DNA of 43,267 nt from Algoriphagus sp. (GCA_021298245.1 JAJTDZ010000026.1:1-43267), one strand, 5' to 3'. Positions 25,043 to 35,425 are shown, counted from the stretch's first letter. Program-made: numbers and translations. Notes: a model not told the origin generated them from the letters alone.

Positions 25043-27574
25043 TCAATCTGCTTTTTCTTTTTTCTTTACCGATATCATTAACTCGGTTCCTTCTTCCGAG
25101 CAGTCTGCAGTAATGACATCTCCTTCGGTCAGGTCACCTTTTAAGATCTCTTCTGCAATTGCATCTTCCAGGTATTTTTGGATCGCTCGATTCAATGGTC
25201 TAGCACCGTATTGCTGATCGTATCCTTTTTCGGCTAAGAATTCTTTTGCCTTATCGGAAAGCTCGATACTATAACCCATTTCGGTAATTCTACGGAACAA
25301 CTTACCCAAACTGATATCAATGATTTTAAAGATATCTTCCTTGGAAAGTGAATTGAATACCACCACATCGTCCAAGCGGTTTAGGAATTCTGGGCTAAAT
25401 GCCTTCTTTAATGCCGATTGAATAGTGGACTTCATGATTTCGTCCATGTTCTCAGATTTGGACCTATTGGCAAATCCAATTCCAGCACCAAAATCCTTTA
25501 GGTCACGCACACCAATATTGGAGGTCATGATGATGATGGTATTTCGGAAATCCACCCTTCTGCCCAATCCATCGGTAAGTATCCCGTCGTCGAGTACTTG
25601 AAGTAAGATATTAAAGACGTCAGGATGTGCCTTTTCGATTTCATCAAGGAGGATCACTGCATACGGCTTTCTTCTTACTTTCTCTGTAAGCTGACCGCCT
25701 TCTTCGTATCCCACATAGCCTGGAGGTGCTCCTACCAACCTTGACACGGAATGCTTTTCCATGTATTCTGACATGTCAATTCTGATGAGGGAATCTTCTT
25801 TGTCAAAGAGGTAGGTAGCAAGGGTTTTAGCCAATTCTGTTTTACCAACTCCTGTTGGGCCAAGGAATATAAAAGACCCTATAGGTTTTTTGGGGTCTTT
25901 CAACCCTACCCGAGTCCGTTGAATGGCCTTGGTCAATTTTTTAATGGCATCCTCTTGTCCTATGACTCTTCCCTTAAGATCCTCAGTCATACTGAGCAAC
26001 TTATTTCCTTCTGTCTGAGCGATTCTTTTGGCTGGAATACCCGTCATCATGGCTATTACTTCAGCCACGTGGTCCTCGTCTACGGTAAAACGCTTGGATT
26101 TACTTTCTTCTTCCCAAGTCAATTTGGCGGCATCCAATTGCTCCAAAAGTTTCTTTTCCTTATCACGCAGCTGAGCGGCCTCCTCGTACTTTTGAGATTT
26201 TACCACCCTATTTTTCTCGGATTTGATATTTTCTACTTCCGCTTCCAAGCGAAGAATGTCTTCAGGCACATGTATATTCATGATGTGCACTCGAGCTCCT
26301 GCTTCATCGAGCACATCAATGGCCTTATCAGGTAGGAATCGGTCTGAAATGTATCGGTCAGAAAGTTTGACACAAGCATCTATGGCCGCATCCGTATATA
26401 CCACATTGTGGTGATCTTCGTATTTGTCTTTGATGTTATTGAGAATCTGTATGGTCTCTTCCGGAGAGGTAGCATCCACCATCACCATTTGGAACCTACG
26501 GGCTAAAGCTCCATCTTTCTCGATGTACTGACGGTACTCGTCTAAGGTCGTAGCGCCTATGCACTGTATCTCTCCACGGGCCAAAGCAGGCTTAAACATG
26601 TTGGAAGCATCCAAAGAACCTGAAGCTCCTCCAGCCCCTACGATGGTATGCAATTCGTCAATAAATAGGATCACATGGGGTGATTTTTCCAATTCATTCA
26701 TCACCGCTTTCATGCGCTCCTCAAACTGACCTCGGTATTTGGTACCTGCCACTAGAGAAGCTAGATCCAAGGTAACCACGCGCTTGTTGAATAAAATTCT
26801 AGACACCTTTTTTTGGACAATCCTAAGGGCCAAACCTTCTGCAATGGCAGTTTTTCCTACACCCGGCTCTCCAATCAGAATGGGGTTATTCTTTTTTCTT
26901 CTGGAAAGAATCTGAGCTACACGTTCGATTTCCTTCTCCCTTCCGATGATGGGATCAAGCTTGTCGTCTTCGGCCATTTTGGTCAAATCACGGCCAAAAT
27001 TATCCAATACAGGGGTTCTGGATTTTTCAGTTCCAGGCTTACTTGCGCCCGCGCCAGAGGAAGAAGAACCAAACAACTTGGAACCGTCTTCGTCCCCATC
27101 TTCTGCTTCTGCTTTGGCTTTAGGAGCATCGTTACTGTCGGATTGCATCTCCAACATCTCCTTGATGCTATCGTAATTCACCTCAAATTTATTAAGGATT
27201 TGGGTAGCAATATTGTCCTCATCTCTTAGGATGGAGAGCAACAAATGCTCCGTTCCTATAAGTTGACTTTTAAAAATTTTAGCTTCTAAATAGGTAATTT
27301 TAAGCACTTTTTCAGACTGCCTGGTTAAGGGAATATTGGCCATGTTTTTCACATTGTGATTGGCAGTACCCTTTACAGCTCTTTCTATGGCGCTTCTCAG
27401 CTCATCCATAGGTATACCCAATTTCTTTAGAATGGAAACAGCCACCCCCTCTCCTTCCCGGATCATGCCCAGCAAAAGGTGCTCTGTGCCAATGTAATCG
27501 TGTCCCAAGCGAAGGGCTTCTTCGCGACTGAGAGAGATCACCTCTTTGACTCTGTTTGAAAATTTTGCTTCCAT
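25043..27574 (-). CDS. clpC: ATP-dependent Clp protease ATP-binding subunit ClpC
   Basis: An 843-residue Hsp100 protein. Two Clp N-repeats occupy about 1-145 ([33 protein letters not shown]). A charged, glycine/serine-rich linker runs from about 147 to 185. AAA-1 has Walker A GEPGVGKT at 235-242. A UVR-type middle region ([22 protein letters not shown], in pieces) comes before AAA-2, whose Walker A GPTGVGKT is near 571. The C-terminus has the D2-small domain. The UVR region and the lack of a long ClpB coiled-coil arm identify it as ClpC. It unfolds substrates and feeds them to ClpP. It is apparently monocistronic, with a strong terminator downstream. Confidence 0.96.
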   Translation of the reverse strand: MEAKFSNRVKEVISLSREEALRLGHDYIGTEHLLLGMIREGEGVAVSILKKLGIPMDELRSAIERAVKGTANHNVKNMANIPLTRQSEKVLKITYLEAKIFKSQLIGTEHLLLSILRDEDNIATQILNKFEVNYDSIKEMLEMQSDSNDAPKAKAEAEDGDEDGSKLFGSSSSGAGASKPGTEKSRTPVLDNFGRDLTKMAEDDKLDPIIGREKEIERVAQILSRRKKNNPILIGEPGVGKTAIAEGLALRIVQKKVSRILFNKRVVTLDLASLVAGTKYRGQFEERMKAVMNELEKSPHVILFIDELHTIVGAGGASGSLDASNMFKPALARGEIQCIGATTLDEYRQYIEKDGALARRFQMVMVDATSPEETIQILNNIKDKYEDHHNVVYTDAAIDACVKLSDRYISDRFLPDKAIDVLDEAGARVHIMNIHVPEDILRLEAEVENIKSEKNRVVKSQKYEEAAQLRDKEKKLLEQLDAAKLTWEEESKSKRFTVDEDHVAEVIAMMTGIPAKRIAQTEGNKLLSMTEDLKGRVIGQEDAIKKLTKAIQRTRVGLKDPKKPIGSFIFLGPTGVGKTELAKTLATYLFDKEDSLIRIDMSEYMEKHSVSRLVGAPPGYVGYEEGGQLTEKVRRKPYAVILLDEIEKAHPDVFNILLQVLDDGILTDGLGRRVDFRNTIIIMTSNIGVRDLKDFGAGIGFANRSKSENMDEIMKSTIQSALKKAFSPEFLNRLDDVVVFNSLSKEDIFKIIDISLGKLFRRITEMGYSIELSDKAKEFLAEKGYDQQYGARPLNRAIQKYLEDAIAEEILKGDLTEGDVITADCSEEGTELMISVKKKEKAD

Positions 27575-27648
27575 TTTTCCCTTTTATACGTAAACGCCAA
27601 TTCTGTACCTATGTTACCTAATTTGTATGAAAAACACAATGCCTGCGC

Positions 27649-28278
27649 TTATTGTTCCCGTTTTTTTTGCGATTGACTCAAGAGCATATCGGCTTGGGCC
27701 CCCATACAAAACAATACATCAAGTACAGACAAGTTAGGGACAAAGTCTGAGCCAAAAACTTGGGGATAAGCTATAACTTGATAAAAATTTCTTGCTTCAA
27801 AGGAGCTAGAGGGAAGGAAAACCCCTCTCAAATCCTCCATTTCCCCTGTATACGCATCTTCCTCTAGAACAGTTAGCTTGACAGACCATCGCAAGAGTTT
27901 CAGACAGATTGTCAGCAATTCTAAATTTAAGTCCCAAAGATGTACTTCTTTCCTTATCAAGGCTTCTTGGAAATAAGGAAAAAAATAGTCAAAAAAAGGA
28001 GCTTTTCCGTAGGCACTTTGCATCCCGCGTAAGTGATTTTGAACCCAATTTTGACTATAATCCACTTTCACGTCCCGAAGAGGAATCCTAGGTCTTCTCC
28101 CTTGTATGGGAATACTCAAGGTATTTACCCCATTGGCCAACCTGAGTTGACATCGATTGGAGTAGGATTGCCGAGGATACTTGGCTTGAGGAAAAAGAAA
28201 GGCCTCCTCATGTCCACGAAGGGCAGAAAAAAACTCCAAATTTGGAAGATAAAAGAGGTCAATTGCAATGGGTTTCAC
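27649..28278 (-). CDS. WbqC-like family protein
   Basis: A 209-residue protein starting at a GTG (complement of 28276-28278); no nearby ATG is available. It has the WbqC-family pattern: an early DLFYLPNLEFFSAL, then Y-PRQSYSNRCQLRLANGVNTLSIPIQG, and SQNWVQNHLRGMQSAYGKAPFFDYFFP, in pieces. Some family members are encoded in polysaccharide loci and others next to lepB; the biochemical function is not established. Here it stands between clpC and ffh, downstream of the ffh terminator, so it probably has its own promoter in the 40-nt leader. There is no signal peptide. Confidence 0.87.
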   Translation of the reverse strand: MKPIAIDLFYLPNLEFFSALRGHEEAFLFPQAKYPRQSYSNRCQLRLANGVNTLSIPIQGRRPRIPLRDVKVDYSQNWVQNHLRGMQSAYGKAPFFDYFFPYFQEALIRKEVHLWDLNLELLTICLKLLRWSVKLTVLEEDAYTGEMEDLRGVFLPSSSFEARNFYQVIAYPQVFGSDFVPNLSVLDVLFCMGAQADMLLSQSQKKREQ

Positions 28279-28317
28279 TAGCCATTTATTTTTTTAAAGG
28301 ATCGATTTTCAAACAAA

Positions 28318-28349
28318 AAAACAATCTATCCCTGAAGATAGATTGTTTT
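28318..28349 (-). terminator. Intrinsic terminator of ffh
   Basis: A 13-bp perfect stem, AAAACAATCTATC (28318-28330) with GATAGATTGTTTT (28337-28349), has a 6-nt loop. On the minus strand it is followed by a T-rich run. It lies 28 nt beyond the ffh stop codon. Confidence 0.88.
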
Positions 28350-28376
28350 GATTTCCAAAATGGCCTTGGTACGCGC

Positions 28377-29714
28377 TTATCTTCTTCCTCCAGGAGGGAG
28401 CAACTTGCTCATGGCTGCTTTTGCTCCACCCATTTTATTCATCTGCTTCATCATTTTGCGCATGTCTTCAAATTGCTTCATAAGGTTGTTGACTTCGATG
28501 ATACTTCTTCCAGATCCGTCTGCAATGCGCTTTCTTCTCCTTCCATCCAAGCAATCGGGATTTTGACGCTCCTTGGGCGTCATGCTCCTTATGATGGCTT
28601 CTATAGGTTTGAAAGAATCTTCATCGATATCTAGCCCTTTCATGGCCTTGCCCATGCCGGGAATCATCCCCATCAAATCTTTGATATTTCCCATTTTCTT
28701 TACTTGCTCCAACTGGGAAAGAAAATCATCAAAATTGAAATTGTTTTGACGAATCTTAGCATTTAGTCTGCGGGCTTCGTCTTCATCAAAGGACTGTTGG
28801 GCACGCTCCACCAAAGAGATGACGTCTCCCATTCCCAAAATTCTTTGGGCCATACGGTCGGGATGAAAAACATCCAAGTTTTCCATTTTTTCTCCCGTAG
28901 AGATAAACTTGATGGGCTTATTGACCACATGGCGAATGGAAATTGCCGCTCCACCACGGGTATCTCCATCCAATTTGGTCAATACCACACCGTCAAAATC
29001 AAGGCGCTCATCAAAGGTCTTTGCCGTATTCACCGCATCTTGACCCGTCATCGCATCTACCACAAATAGGGTTTCGGAAGGGTTGAGGGATTTTTTCAAG
29101 AGCTCAATTTCCTGCATCATCGCTTCGTCCACAGCCAAACGGCCCGCTGTATCGACTACCACCGTCTTTTTGCCTGTTTTTTTGGCATAAGCAATGGCAT
29201 TGTTGGCGATTTGTAGTGCATTTTTACTCTCTGGCTCGGCGTATACTTCAACCCCAATTTGCTCACCCAACACCTTGAGCTGATCTATAGCTGCAGGTCT
29301 GTAAATATCACAAGCTACCAGCAAAACCTGACGTCCCTGCCTTTTGAGCAAACTTCCTAGCTTACCCGCAAAGGTAGTTTTACCCGAACCTTGTAGGCCT
29401 GAAATTAATATTACCGAAGGATCCCCACTGAGTTTGATATCCACCTTGGAAGTACCCATGAGCTTGGTCAGCTCCTCTTGGGTAATCTTTACCAAAAGTT
29501 GTCCTGGAGACACGGAGATCAACACGTCTCGGCCCATGGCCTCGTCTTTGATCTTGTCGGTAACCTCTTTGGCTACCTTGTAGTTGACGTCCGCATCTAT
29601 CAAGGCTCGTCTAATTTCTTTGACGGTAGATGCCACGTTTATTTCCGTGATCTTACCGGTGCCTTTCAAGGTTTTGAAAGCCCGATCAAGCTTCAAACTG
29701 AGATTATCAAACAT
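28377..29714 (-). CDS. ffh: Signal recognition particle protein Ffh
   Basis: The ATG at 29714 begins MFDNLSLKLDRAFKTL, the canonical Ffh start; an upstream TTG at 29726 adds four His-rich residues and is rejected. The product is 445 residues: an N-domain helical bundle, a G-domain with GLQGSGKTTFAGKLG (G1, about 105-119), ACDIYRPAAIDQL, DTAGRLAVDE and TKLDGDTRGGAA, and a methionine-rich M-domain ending in MKQFEDMRKMMKQMNKMGG (in pieces). It binds signal sequences and the 4.5S RNA and delivers nascent membrane proteins to FtsY. The 4.5S RNA and ftsY are not in the window. It is divergent from the YfhO gene. Confidence 0.97.
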   Translation of the reverse strand: MFDNLSLKLDRAFKTLKGTGKITEINVASTVKEIRRALIDADVNYKVAKEVTDKIKDEAMGRDVLISVSPGQLLVKITQEELTKLMGTSKVDIKLSGDPSVILISGLQGSGKTTFAGKLGSLLKRQGRQVLLVACDIYRPAAIDQLKVLGEQIGVEVYAEPESKNALQIANNAIAYAKKTGKKTVVVDTAGRLAVDEAMMQEIELLKKSLNPSETLFVVDAMTGQDAVNTAKTFDERLDFDGVVLTKLDGDTRGGAAISIRHVVNKPIKFISTGEKMENLDVFHPDRMAQRILGMGDVISLVERAQQSFDEDEARRLNAKIRQNNFNFDDFLSQLEQVKKMGNIKDLMGMIPGMGKAMKGLDIDEDSFKPIEAIIRSMTPKERQNPDCLDGRRRKRIADGSGRSIIEVNNLMKQFEDMRKMMKQMNKMGGAKAAMSKLLPPGGRR

Positions 29715-29736
29715 GTGGTGATGCAAGTTATAGCTG

Positions 29737-29744
29737 CAAAAGTA
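29737..29744 (-). promoter_or_regulatory. Bacteroidota-type -7 element for ffh
   Basis: The minus strand reads TACTTTTG, matching the TAnnTTTG consensus, about 22 nt upstream of the ffh ATG. A TTGG lies about 21 nt further upstream as a possible -33 box, slightly farther than ideal. The 167-nt divergent gap to the YfhO gene holds no gene. Confidence 0.4.
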
Positions 29745-29881
29745 ATGAATTTGATGCTTAGGAAGCCAATTAAATTCAGGATTAACAAAAAGTTAGACGG
29801 ACATAAAAAGGACATGCCAGAGATTGCCTGCCTTTCCATCGAAATCCTTAATTTGCAGACCAAACTGCTGATCCTTACTTC

Positions 29882-32302
29882 ATGAAGATTCAATTTCAAA
29901 AAGATATTCTTCCCCATCTCTTGGGAGTTCTCTTTTTTTATCTCCTCGTGGTAGCTTACTTTTCTCCACTGGTGTTTGATGGAAAAATTATTTTCCAAAG
30001 CGATATCCTTCAATGGGAAGGGTCAGCCAAAGAGGTGCTTGACTACCGTTCCTCTACTGGGGAGCAGGCCTTGTGGACCAACCGCATGTTTGGTGGCATG
30101 CCCACCTACTTTATAAGCTTGGAATTTGCAGGAGACATCACCAACCTACTTATTTCGGTGCTTACTCTGGGACTTCCTCATCCCATCAATGGATTGTTTT
30201 TTGGTATGCTGAGCATGTACCTGCTACTGCTCAGCTATGGAGTACGTCCGATATTCTCTACAGCAGGTGCGGTGGCCTTTGCATTCAATACCTACAACTT
30301 GCTTTCTTTGGAAGCAGGCCATAATGCGAAAATTTGGGCCGTATGCCTGATTCCCCTTATTGTCCTGGGAATTCACCTGGCCTTTGAGCGCAAAAAAATC
30401 TTGGGAGCTGCCCTTTTAGGTCTTGGCTTATTACTGCAACTTAAATTCAATCACCTACAAATCACCTACTATACCCTGATCATTTCCCTGATCTATTTGG
30501 GTGTAAGAACCCTGATTGAATGGAAGCAGGTAGGGATAAAAAATCTATTGGCCACCTATGCCTTTTTAGCGCTTGGGGTAGTTTTGGCTGTAGGAGGAAA
30601 TTTGGGAAGGTTAGCCACTGCCTTAGAATATAGCCCCTATTCCACGCGAGGAAAAGCTACCATTGAATCGGGAGATTCGGGCCTAGACAAGGACTATGCC
30701 TTCAATTGGTCCAATGGAATTTTGGAAAGTATGACGCTGTTAGTTCCTGATTTTTATGGTGGAGGAAGCAGAACCCCACTTCCCAAAGACTCCGCTTCAG
30801 AAAAAGCATTACAATCACAAGGAGTTGATCCTGCACAAATCAATGGTATTGTGAAAGGCGCCCCCACGTATTGGGGAGACCAGCCCTTCACGGGAGGGCC
30901 AATTTATGGAAGTGTAGTTCTAGTATTCCTAGCCATTCTAGGCATCTGGGTAGCACCACGCGCAAGTTTGATTACTTATGGATCCATCATAGTACTTTCC
31001 TTAATGTTGAGCTGGGGCAAAAACCTAGCATGGTTCAATTACACCCTGTTTGACATCCTGCCCGGCTACAATAAGTTTAGAGCCGTCTCCATGGCTTTGG
31101 GAATGACGCTATTTGCCATTCCTGTCTTAGGCATGATTGCCTTAGAAAAACTTGCGCAGACAAAAACACTAAAACCCCTGTTAATTTCGGGTGGAACAGT
31201 AGTGGGCACAACCCTAATTCTCGCAGTCATGGGGAGTACATTATTCCGTTTTGAAGGAGCGGGAGACGTGGAATTGGGATTCCCAGATTGGCTGTATACT
31301 GCATTGAAATCTGATCGCAAAGAGCTACTTAGTTCCTCCGCTTGGACAAGCTTTACTTTTGTAATATTTGCTTTATGTGCCATTTACTTTTACCTGAAGG
31401 GCAAAATCTCAGTAAGCATTTTGGGTATTGGCTTAATTACCTTGATTACCCTAGACGTATGGACTATCAATAGAAGGTACCTCAATCAAGATTCCTTCCA
31501 AGGAAACCCCTCAAGACAGTATTTTGCAGAGACCCCCGCCGAAAAATCCATTGCTTCAGACAAAGGCTATTTCCGAGTGTTTACGCCCTCGGAAGGGTTT
31601 AGTCAAGGGGCGCGTACGAGCTACCGATTCAATAGCCTTGGCGGCTACCACGGCGCGAAACTTCGTCGCTACCAAGATCTAATAGATAACCGGTTGGAAT
31701 TTGAACTTCAAGCCTTCTCCAAAAAAGTCCAAGAGGGCAACTATGACTGGGCAAGCCTAGGCACCTTCAACATGCTCAATACCAAATACCTGATCGCAGG
31801 AACGGAATCCAATGCCGTACTTGAAAACCCAGAAGCGAATGGGCCTGCCTGGGTGCCTACAGAAGTAATTGCGGTCAGCAATAATGCTTCTGAAATGGAA
31901 ACTCTAGGAAAAATAAATACCAAATCCCAAGCCACCCTCAATACCGAGGAATTTGGTAAAATTACTGCCGGATCAGGCGAAATCAACCTGCTGTCCTACT
32001 CTCCAAATTCGATAAGTTACCAAGCTACCATGCAAACAGGAGGCCTTGGTGTATTTTCAGAGATCTACTATCCCGAGGGATGGAAGGTTACTCTTGACGG
32101 AAAAGAAGTACCCTTGCTAAGGGTAAACTATCTTCTTAGAGGAATGGAGATTCCTTCAGGTACTCACAAAATAGTATTTACCTTTGCCCCAGAAAGTTAT
32201 TCATCTACCAAGATTCCTATGATTGTCTTTCAATACGGACTGCTGTTGCTATTGATCGCTGGGATCTTTTTTACCTACAAAAAAGCAAATGCAAGCCGCT
32301 GA
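29882..32302 (+). CDS. YfhO family membrane protein
   Basis: An 806-residue integral membrane protein. Hydrophobic segments start at about 12-30 (LLGVLFFYLLVVAYF) and continue through about 12 helices, with a last helix near the C-terminus (QYGLLLLLIAGIFFTY). Periplasmic loops contain the YfhO-type WTNRMFGGMPTYF and GGYHGAKLRRYQDLID stretches. A C-terminal beta-rich soluble domain (VFSEIYYPEGWKVTLDGKEVPLLRVNYLLRGMEIP, in pieces) precedes the last helix. The family is GT-C-like and is linked to transfer of sugars to cell-envelope polymers (in Gram-positives, lipoteichoic-acid glycosylation); its role in Bacteroidota is unknown. It overlaps the methyltransferase gene by 14 nt and is divergent from ffh. 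Confidence 0.9.
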   Translation: MKIQFQKDILPHLLGVLFFYLLVVAYFSPLVFDGKIIFQSDILQWEGSAKEVLDYRSSTGEQALWTNRMFGGMPTYFISLEFAGDITNLLISVLTLGLPHPINGLFFGMLSMYLLLLSYGVRPIFSTAGAVAFAFNTYNLLSLEAGHNAKIWAVCLIPLIVLGIHLAFERKKILGAALLGLGLLLQLKFNHLQITYYTLIISLIYLGVRTLIEWKQVGIKNLLATYAFLALGVVLAVGGNLGRLATALEYSPYSTRGKATIESGDSGLDKDYAFNWSNGILESMTLLVPDFYGGGSRTPLPKDSASEKALQSQGVDPAQINGIVKGAPTYWGDQPFTGGPIYGSVVLVFLAILGIWVAPRASLITYGSIIVLSLMLSWGKNLAWFNYTLFDILPGYNKFRAVSMALGMTLFAIPVLGMIALEKLAQTKTLKPLLISGGTVVGTTLILAVMGSTLFRFEGAGDVELGFPDWLYTALKSDRKELLSSSAWTSFTFVIFALCAIYFYLKGKISVSILGIGLITLITLDVWTINRRYLNQDSFQGNPSRQYFAETPAEKSIASDKGYFRVFTPSEGFSQGARTSYRFNSLGGYHGAKLRRYQDLIDNRLEFELQAFSKKVQEGNYDWASLGTFNMLNTKYLIAGTESNAVLENPEANGPAWVPTEVIAVSNNASEMETLGKINTKSQATLNTEEFGKITAGSGEINLLSYSPNSISYQATMQTGGLGVFSEIYYPEGWKVTLDGKEVPLLRVNYLLRGMEIPSGTHKIVFTFAPESYSSTKIPMIVFQYGLLLLLIAGIFFTYKKANASR

Positions 32303-33014
32303 AGAAAAAGATAAGGTGGTCAACTTTTACGACCAATTTGCCGAAAAACAAGAGAAAACGGGGATTAATTCTCGGCATCTTAGCATTTTGGACAAAGTGA
32401 AGCAAGCAGGACTTGCCTCTCACCACCGAATTCTAGAGGTAGGTTGCGGAATTGGCACCGTGTCCCACCTTCTTGCAGGGCAAGTGCCACAAGGAAACGT
32501 TTTAGCCGTGGATATTTCCCCCGAAAGTATTGAAAAGGCAAAGCAACTTTGGAAAAAACAAAGCAACCTGCATTTTGAAGTTTCGGACATGTCAGACTTT
32601 TATAAAAAAGGAGAAACCTATGATTTTTTTGTTTTTCCTGATGTATTGGAACATATTCCAGTTGCCCAACATGCACGCTTGTTTGCCAATATTCAAAAAC
32701 ATGCGCATGCAGAATCCCTAGTTTTTGTACATATTCCAGCACCCCGTTACTTGGAATGGATGATTGCTCACCAACCCGAAAAACTTCAAGTCATTGACCA
32801 AGCCTTGGATACGGCCACCTTGGTAGCTACCTTGAATCAAGCAGGTTTTTACTTGGATAAAATGGAAACCTACGCCCTATTCTTTGAAGAAAAAGATTAC
32901 CAATACTTTGTATTTCGTGCCAAAAAACCTGTACAACAGTCCACCTCCAGGAGCAAATGGGCAGTAGGCAAGGAACGTTTGCGGATTCGTTTGAAATACG
33001 GTATTAGCAGTTAA
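32289..33014 (+). CDS. Class I SAM-dependent methyltransferase
   Basis: A 241-residue Rossmann-fold methyltransferase. Motif I is ILEVGCGIGTVSHLL (about 43-57), an acidic end-of-strand motif is VLAVDISPESIEKAK, and the later FVFPDVLEHIPVAQH block is characteristic of methyltransf_11/23 proteins. The target molecule is unknown. The start ATG lies inside the 3' end of the YfhO gene (14-nt overlap), which suggests translational coupling and possibly a shared envelope-related function. The C-terminal about 20 residues are basic (STSRSKWAVGKERLRIRLKYG, in pieces), consistent with membrane or nucleic-acid contact. Confidence 0.87.
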   Translation: MQAAEEKDKVVNFYDQFAEKQEKTGINSRHLSILDKVKQAGLASHHRILEVGCGIGTVSHLLAGQVPQGNVLAVDISPESIEKAKQLWKKQSNLHFEVSDMSDFYKKGETYDFFVFPDVLEHIPVAQHARLFANIQKHAHAESLVFVHIPAPRYLEWMIAHQPEKLQVIDQALDTATLVATLNQAGFYLDKMETYALFFEEKDYQYFVFRAKKPVQQSTSRSKWAVGKERLRIRLKYGISS

Positions 33015-33027
33015 CCCTCCTCCATCC

Positions 33028-33531
33028 ATGAAAATCATATCTGGCACCGTAGTCGGACTGACGTACGAGTTGAAAGTGAGCAAAGACGAAGACCAAGTGG
33101 AGTCCGCTCCCTTCAGTGTGGAAGTACGCGATGCGGAAGATCCCTTTTTTTTTGTGGTCGGTCATAGCGGGTTACCTGAGAGATTTGAAGAATTGCTCCT
33201 GGGAAAAAGTAAGGAAGATGATTTTGCGTTTAGCCTTTCGGTAGCCGAAGCGTATGGAGATGCTGACGATGAATTGCTACTCACCTTACCTGTAGATCAA
33301 TTTACTGAAGAACGTGGGTTTAGCCCAGAGATGTTGGAAGAAGGTAACTTTCTTCCCCTCATGGATGAAAATGGGTACCCCATGCAGGCAAAATTGGTCA
33401 AGCATCTAGGGAAACAAGTATTGCTAGATTTCAATCATCCTTTGGTAGGATTTGCGCTTCATTTTGAAGGAAAAATTATCGAAGTCAGAAAGGCCTCTCC
33501 GGAAGAGCTTAGCCAAGGCCTGGTCAACTAG
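33028..33531 (+). CDS. SlyD-type FKBP peptidyl-prolyl cis-trans isomerase
   Basis: A 167-residue protein with the SlyD architecture. An N-terminal FKBP strand (VVGLTYELKVSKDEDQ) is followed by the HSGLPERFEELLLGKSKEDDFAFSL core, the start of the insert-in-flap chaperone domain at EAYGDADDELLLTLP, and a return to the FKBP core at LDFNHPLVGFALHFEGKIIEVRKA (in pieces). It lacks the His/Cys-rich nickel-binding tail of the E. coli protein. Expected activity is prolyl isomerisation and chaperoning in the cytosol. It lies 13 nt after the methyltransferase and ends 23 nt before the convergent ABC ATPase gene, with no clear terminator between. Confidence 0.92.
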   Translation: MKIISGTVVGLTYELKVSKDEDQVESAPFSVEVRDAEDPFFFVVGHSGLPERFEELLLGKSKEDDFAFSLSVAEAYGDADDELLLTLPVDQFTEERGFSPEMLEEGNFLPLMDENGYPMQAKLVKHLGKQVLLDFNHPLVGFALHFEGKIIEVRKASPEELSQGLVN

Positions 33532-33554
33532 AAAAAAAAGGTTTTGGTTAGGGG

Positions 33555-34514
33555 TTAAGATTTCAATACCAACACTTTTTCCTCGTCGTAATGAAGGTAA
33601 ACCCGATCTCCAAGTTTATGCTTACGGGCAGGGTCATCCACTTCCCAGACTTGTCCAGACTCCCGAAGTCTCACCTGCAGGGAATTGTAATGCACCAAAA
33701 ATCTCTGGTCGATGACATGGCCCACTAGCCCTCCCCTACTTCGCAAGCGAATATCGGCTGGCCTCAGGTAGCAGCCAGGCAGATCTGGAATCAAATTGAT
33801 GGAGGAGAAAAGTCGTGCCACGTACTTGGATTTTGGAAATTCACACAGCGCTTTGGAATTGCCTTTTTGAGTAATCTTTCCTTTTTGCAAGACCACCAAG
33901 GAGTCTGTCATCCAAAGGGCATCGTCTAAGTCATGGGTAACAAAAATGACCGTAGTCCCCATTTCTTTGAGTAAATCCTTCAACTCAAAAATTAATTTTC
34001 TTTTTTGGATAGCATCCAAATGACTGAAAGGTTCGTCCAAAAGCAGTACTTCGGGCTCCACGGCCAGCGCTTGAGCAATGGCCACTTTTTGTTGCTGTCC
34101 TCCACTCAATTGACGGGGAAGACGCTCCCGGTAGGCTTCTAGTCCCAAGCGATCTAGGAGGTGACTTACCCGCTTATTCCGGTATCCTGCGTCGTAGCGC
34201 AGCAGGGGCCTGCTGATATTTTCCTCCACGCTGATGGTCGCAAACAATTGATAATCTTGGTGAATGAGTTTGATTTCATCGTGGCCAGCCACTAATTTTT
34301 CTTCTGGGGATGCTATTTTTTTATCTCCCAAATACACCTCCCCTGAGGTCTGGGCCAATAAGCCTGCAGCCATCCTAAGTAAGGTACTTTTTCCAGAACC
34401 GCTTTCTCCAATCACTGCTACAAATTCACCTTTGCCTAAGTCCAAGGAAAAATCTTGCACGGCATGGTGATCCTCGTAGCTCTTAGTCAAATTTCGAAGG
34501 GAATAATACGTCAT
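33555..34514 (-). CDS. Orphan ABC transporter ATP-binding protein (PotA/FbpC-like, TOBE-containing)
   Basis: The ATG at 34514 begins MTYYSLRNLTKSY, the standard ABC start, giving 319 residues; ATG at 34586 is an alternative and adds 24 residues. Walker A is GESGSGKST (36-44), the signature is LSGGQQQKVAIAQAL, Walker B is VLLLDEPFSHLD, and the H-loop is IFVTHDLDDAL. The region after about 230 (LIPDLPGCYLRPADIRLRS ... VWEVDDPARKHKLGDRVYLHY) is TOBE-like, as in ATPases for iron, spermidine or sulfate uptake. No permease or binding protein lies beside it. The operon partners are an SDR enzyme and PEP synthase, so the transported substrate cannot be inferred. Confidence 0.9.
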   Translation of the reverse strand: MTYYSLRNLTKSYEDHHAVQDFSLDLGKGEFVAVIGESGSGKSTLLRMAAGLLAQTSGEVYLGDKKIASPEEKLVAGHDEIKLIHQDYQLFATISVEENISRPLLRYDAGYRNKRVSHLLDRLGLEAYRERLPRQLSGGQQQKVAIAQALAVEPEVLLLDEPFSHLDAIQKRKLIFELKDLLKEMGTTVIFVTHDLDDALWMTDSLVVLQKGKITQKGNSKALCEFPKSKYVARLFSSINLIPDLPGCYLRPADIRLRSRGGLVGHVIDQRFLVHYNSLQVRLRESGQVWEVDDPARKHKLGDRVYLHYDEEKVLVLKS

Positions 34515-34642
34515 GGGCAAGGAGAATAAATCGCCAATACAAATCTTATTTCCTTCTAAGATAGTTAGGGTTTTGGTTTTTTCCATACCCCTAAGCCCCA
34601 TTCATTGTTCTCCCTAGCTACCGGGCTTGAGGTCCAGTAAAA

Positions 34643-35425
34643 TTAGTAGGCCAACCAGCCCCCATCGGCCACGAGAGTTTCCCCGTTGACGAAGGAAGAA
34701 TCCTCGGATGCAAGAAATAAAGCGACTTTAGCAATTTCCTCTGACTCACCCATGCGTGGCATGGATCCTGATCCGCTGCTGCACAGGGCTGCCCCCTCCG
34801 CATCGGGATGCGCATTTTTCATGATGTTGGTATTTACCCCTCCCGGAGCTATGGCATTGCACCGAATCCCTTTTTGGGCATACATGAATCCTATATTTTT
34901 ACTCATACCGATCAGGGCATGCTTGGAGGTAGTGTAAGCCAGACCCGCCCTGGCCCCAGCAATACCTCCTATGGAAGCGATATTGATGATCACTCCCTTG
35001 CCTTGCTGAAGCATGGCTGCGATGGCCAGTCTACTCGCATAGAAGGGTCCATTGACATTCACGGAGAGTATCTTTTCCCAAAGGGCATCTGTAACCTTGT
35101 CTAAGGGGGTAAAATCATCCATGATTCCAGCATTATTGACTAAAATATCTAAACTCCCGTAAGTCTGCAGGGCAGCCTCGATGAGTTGCTTGACCTCATC
35201 TTCCTTGGATACATCGCAGGCAAGTGCCAAGGCATGTCCTCCTTGGGAGCGAATTTCTTGGGCGACTTGTTCTACTTCGATGCCATGGACATCGCTCAAT
35301 ACCAAAAGTGCGCCTTCTTGCGCAAAAAGAAGGGCAATGGCCTTCCCCATTCCAGAGGCAGCTCCGGTGACGAGGGTACTTTTATTTTCTAACTTTTTCA
35401 TGTTTTTTAAAATAGAGTTTTTCAT
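34643..35425 (-). CDS. SDR family NAD(P)-dependent oxidoreductase
   Basis: A 260-residue short-chain dehydrogenase. The cofactor loop is TGAASGMGKAIALLF (18-32), NNAG is at about 98-101, the catalytic Ser is in INIASIGG, and the Tyr-Lys pair is in AYTTSKHALIG. The C-terminus has MPRMGESEEIAKVALFLASEDSSFVNGETLVADGGW (in pieces), the classical FabG-like end. The natural substrate is unknown. The ATG at 35425 overlaps the PEP-synthase stop by 4 nt (ATGA type); a second ATG at 35401 would also fit. Translational coupling with ppsA is likely. Confidence 0.93.
   Translation of the reverse strand: MKNSILKNMKKLENKSTLVTGAASGMGKAIALLFAQEGALLVLSDVHGIEVEQVAQEIRSQGGHALALACDVSKEDEVKQLIEAALQTYGSLDILVNNAGIMDDFTPLDKVTDALWEKILSVNVNGPFYASRLAIAAMLQQGKGVIINIASIGGIAGARAGLAYTTSKHALIGMSKNIGFMYAQKGIRCNAIAPGGVNTNIMKNAHPDAEGAALCSSGSGSMPRMGESEEIAKVALFLASEDSSFVNGETLVADGGWLAY

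Noticed and set aside
25043..27574. ClpB as an alternative call for the Hsp100 gene
   Set aside because: A UVR-type middle region is present, the long ClpB coiled-coil arm is absent, and both ClpC-type N-repeats are present.
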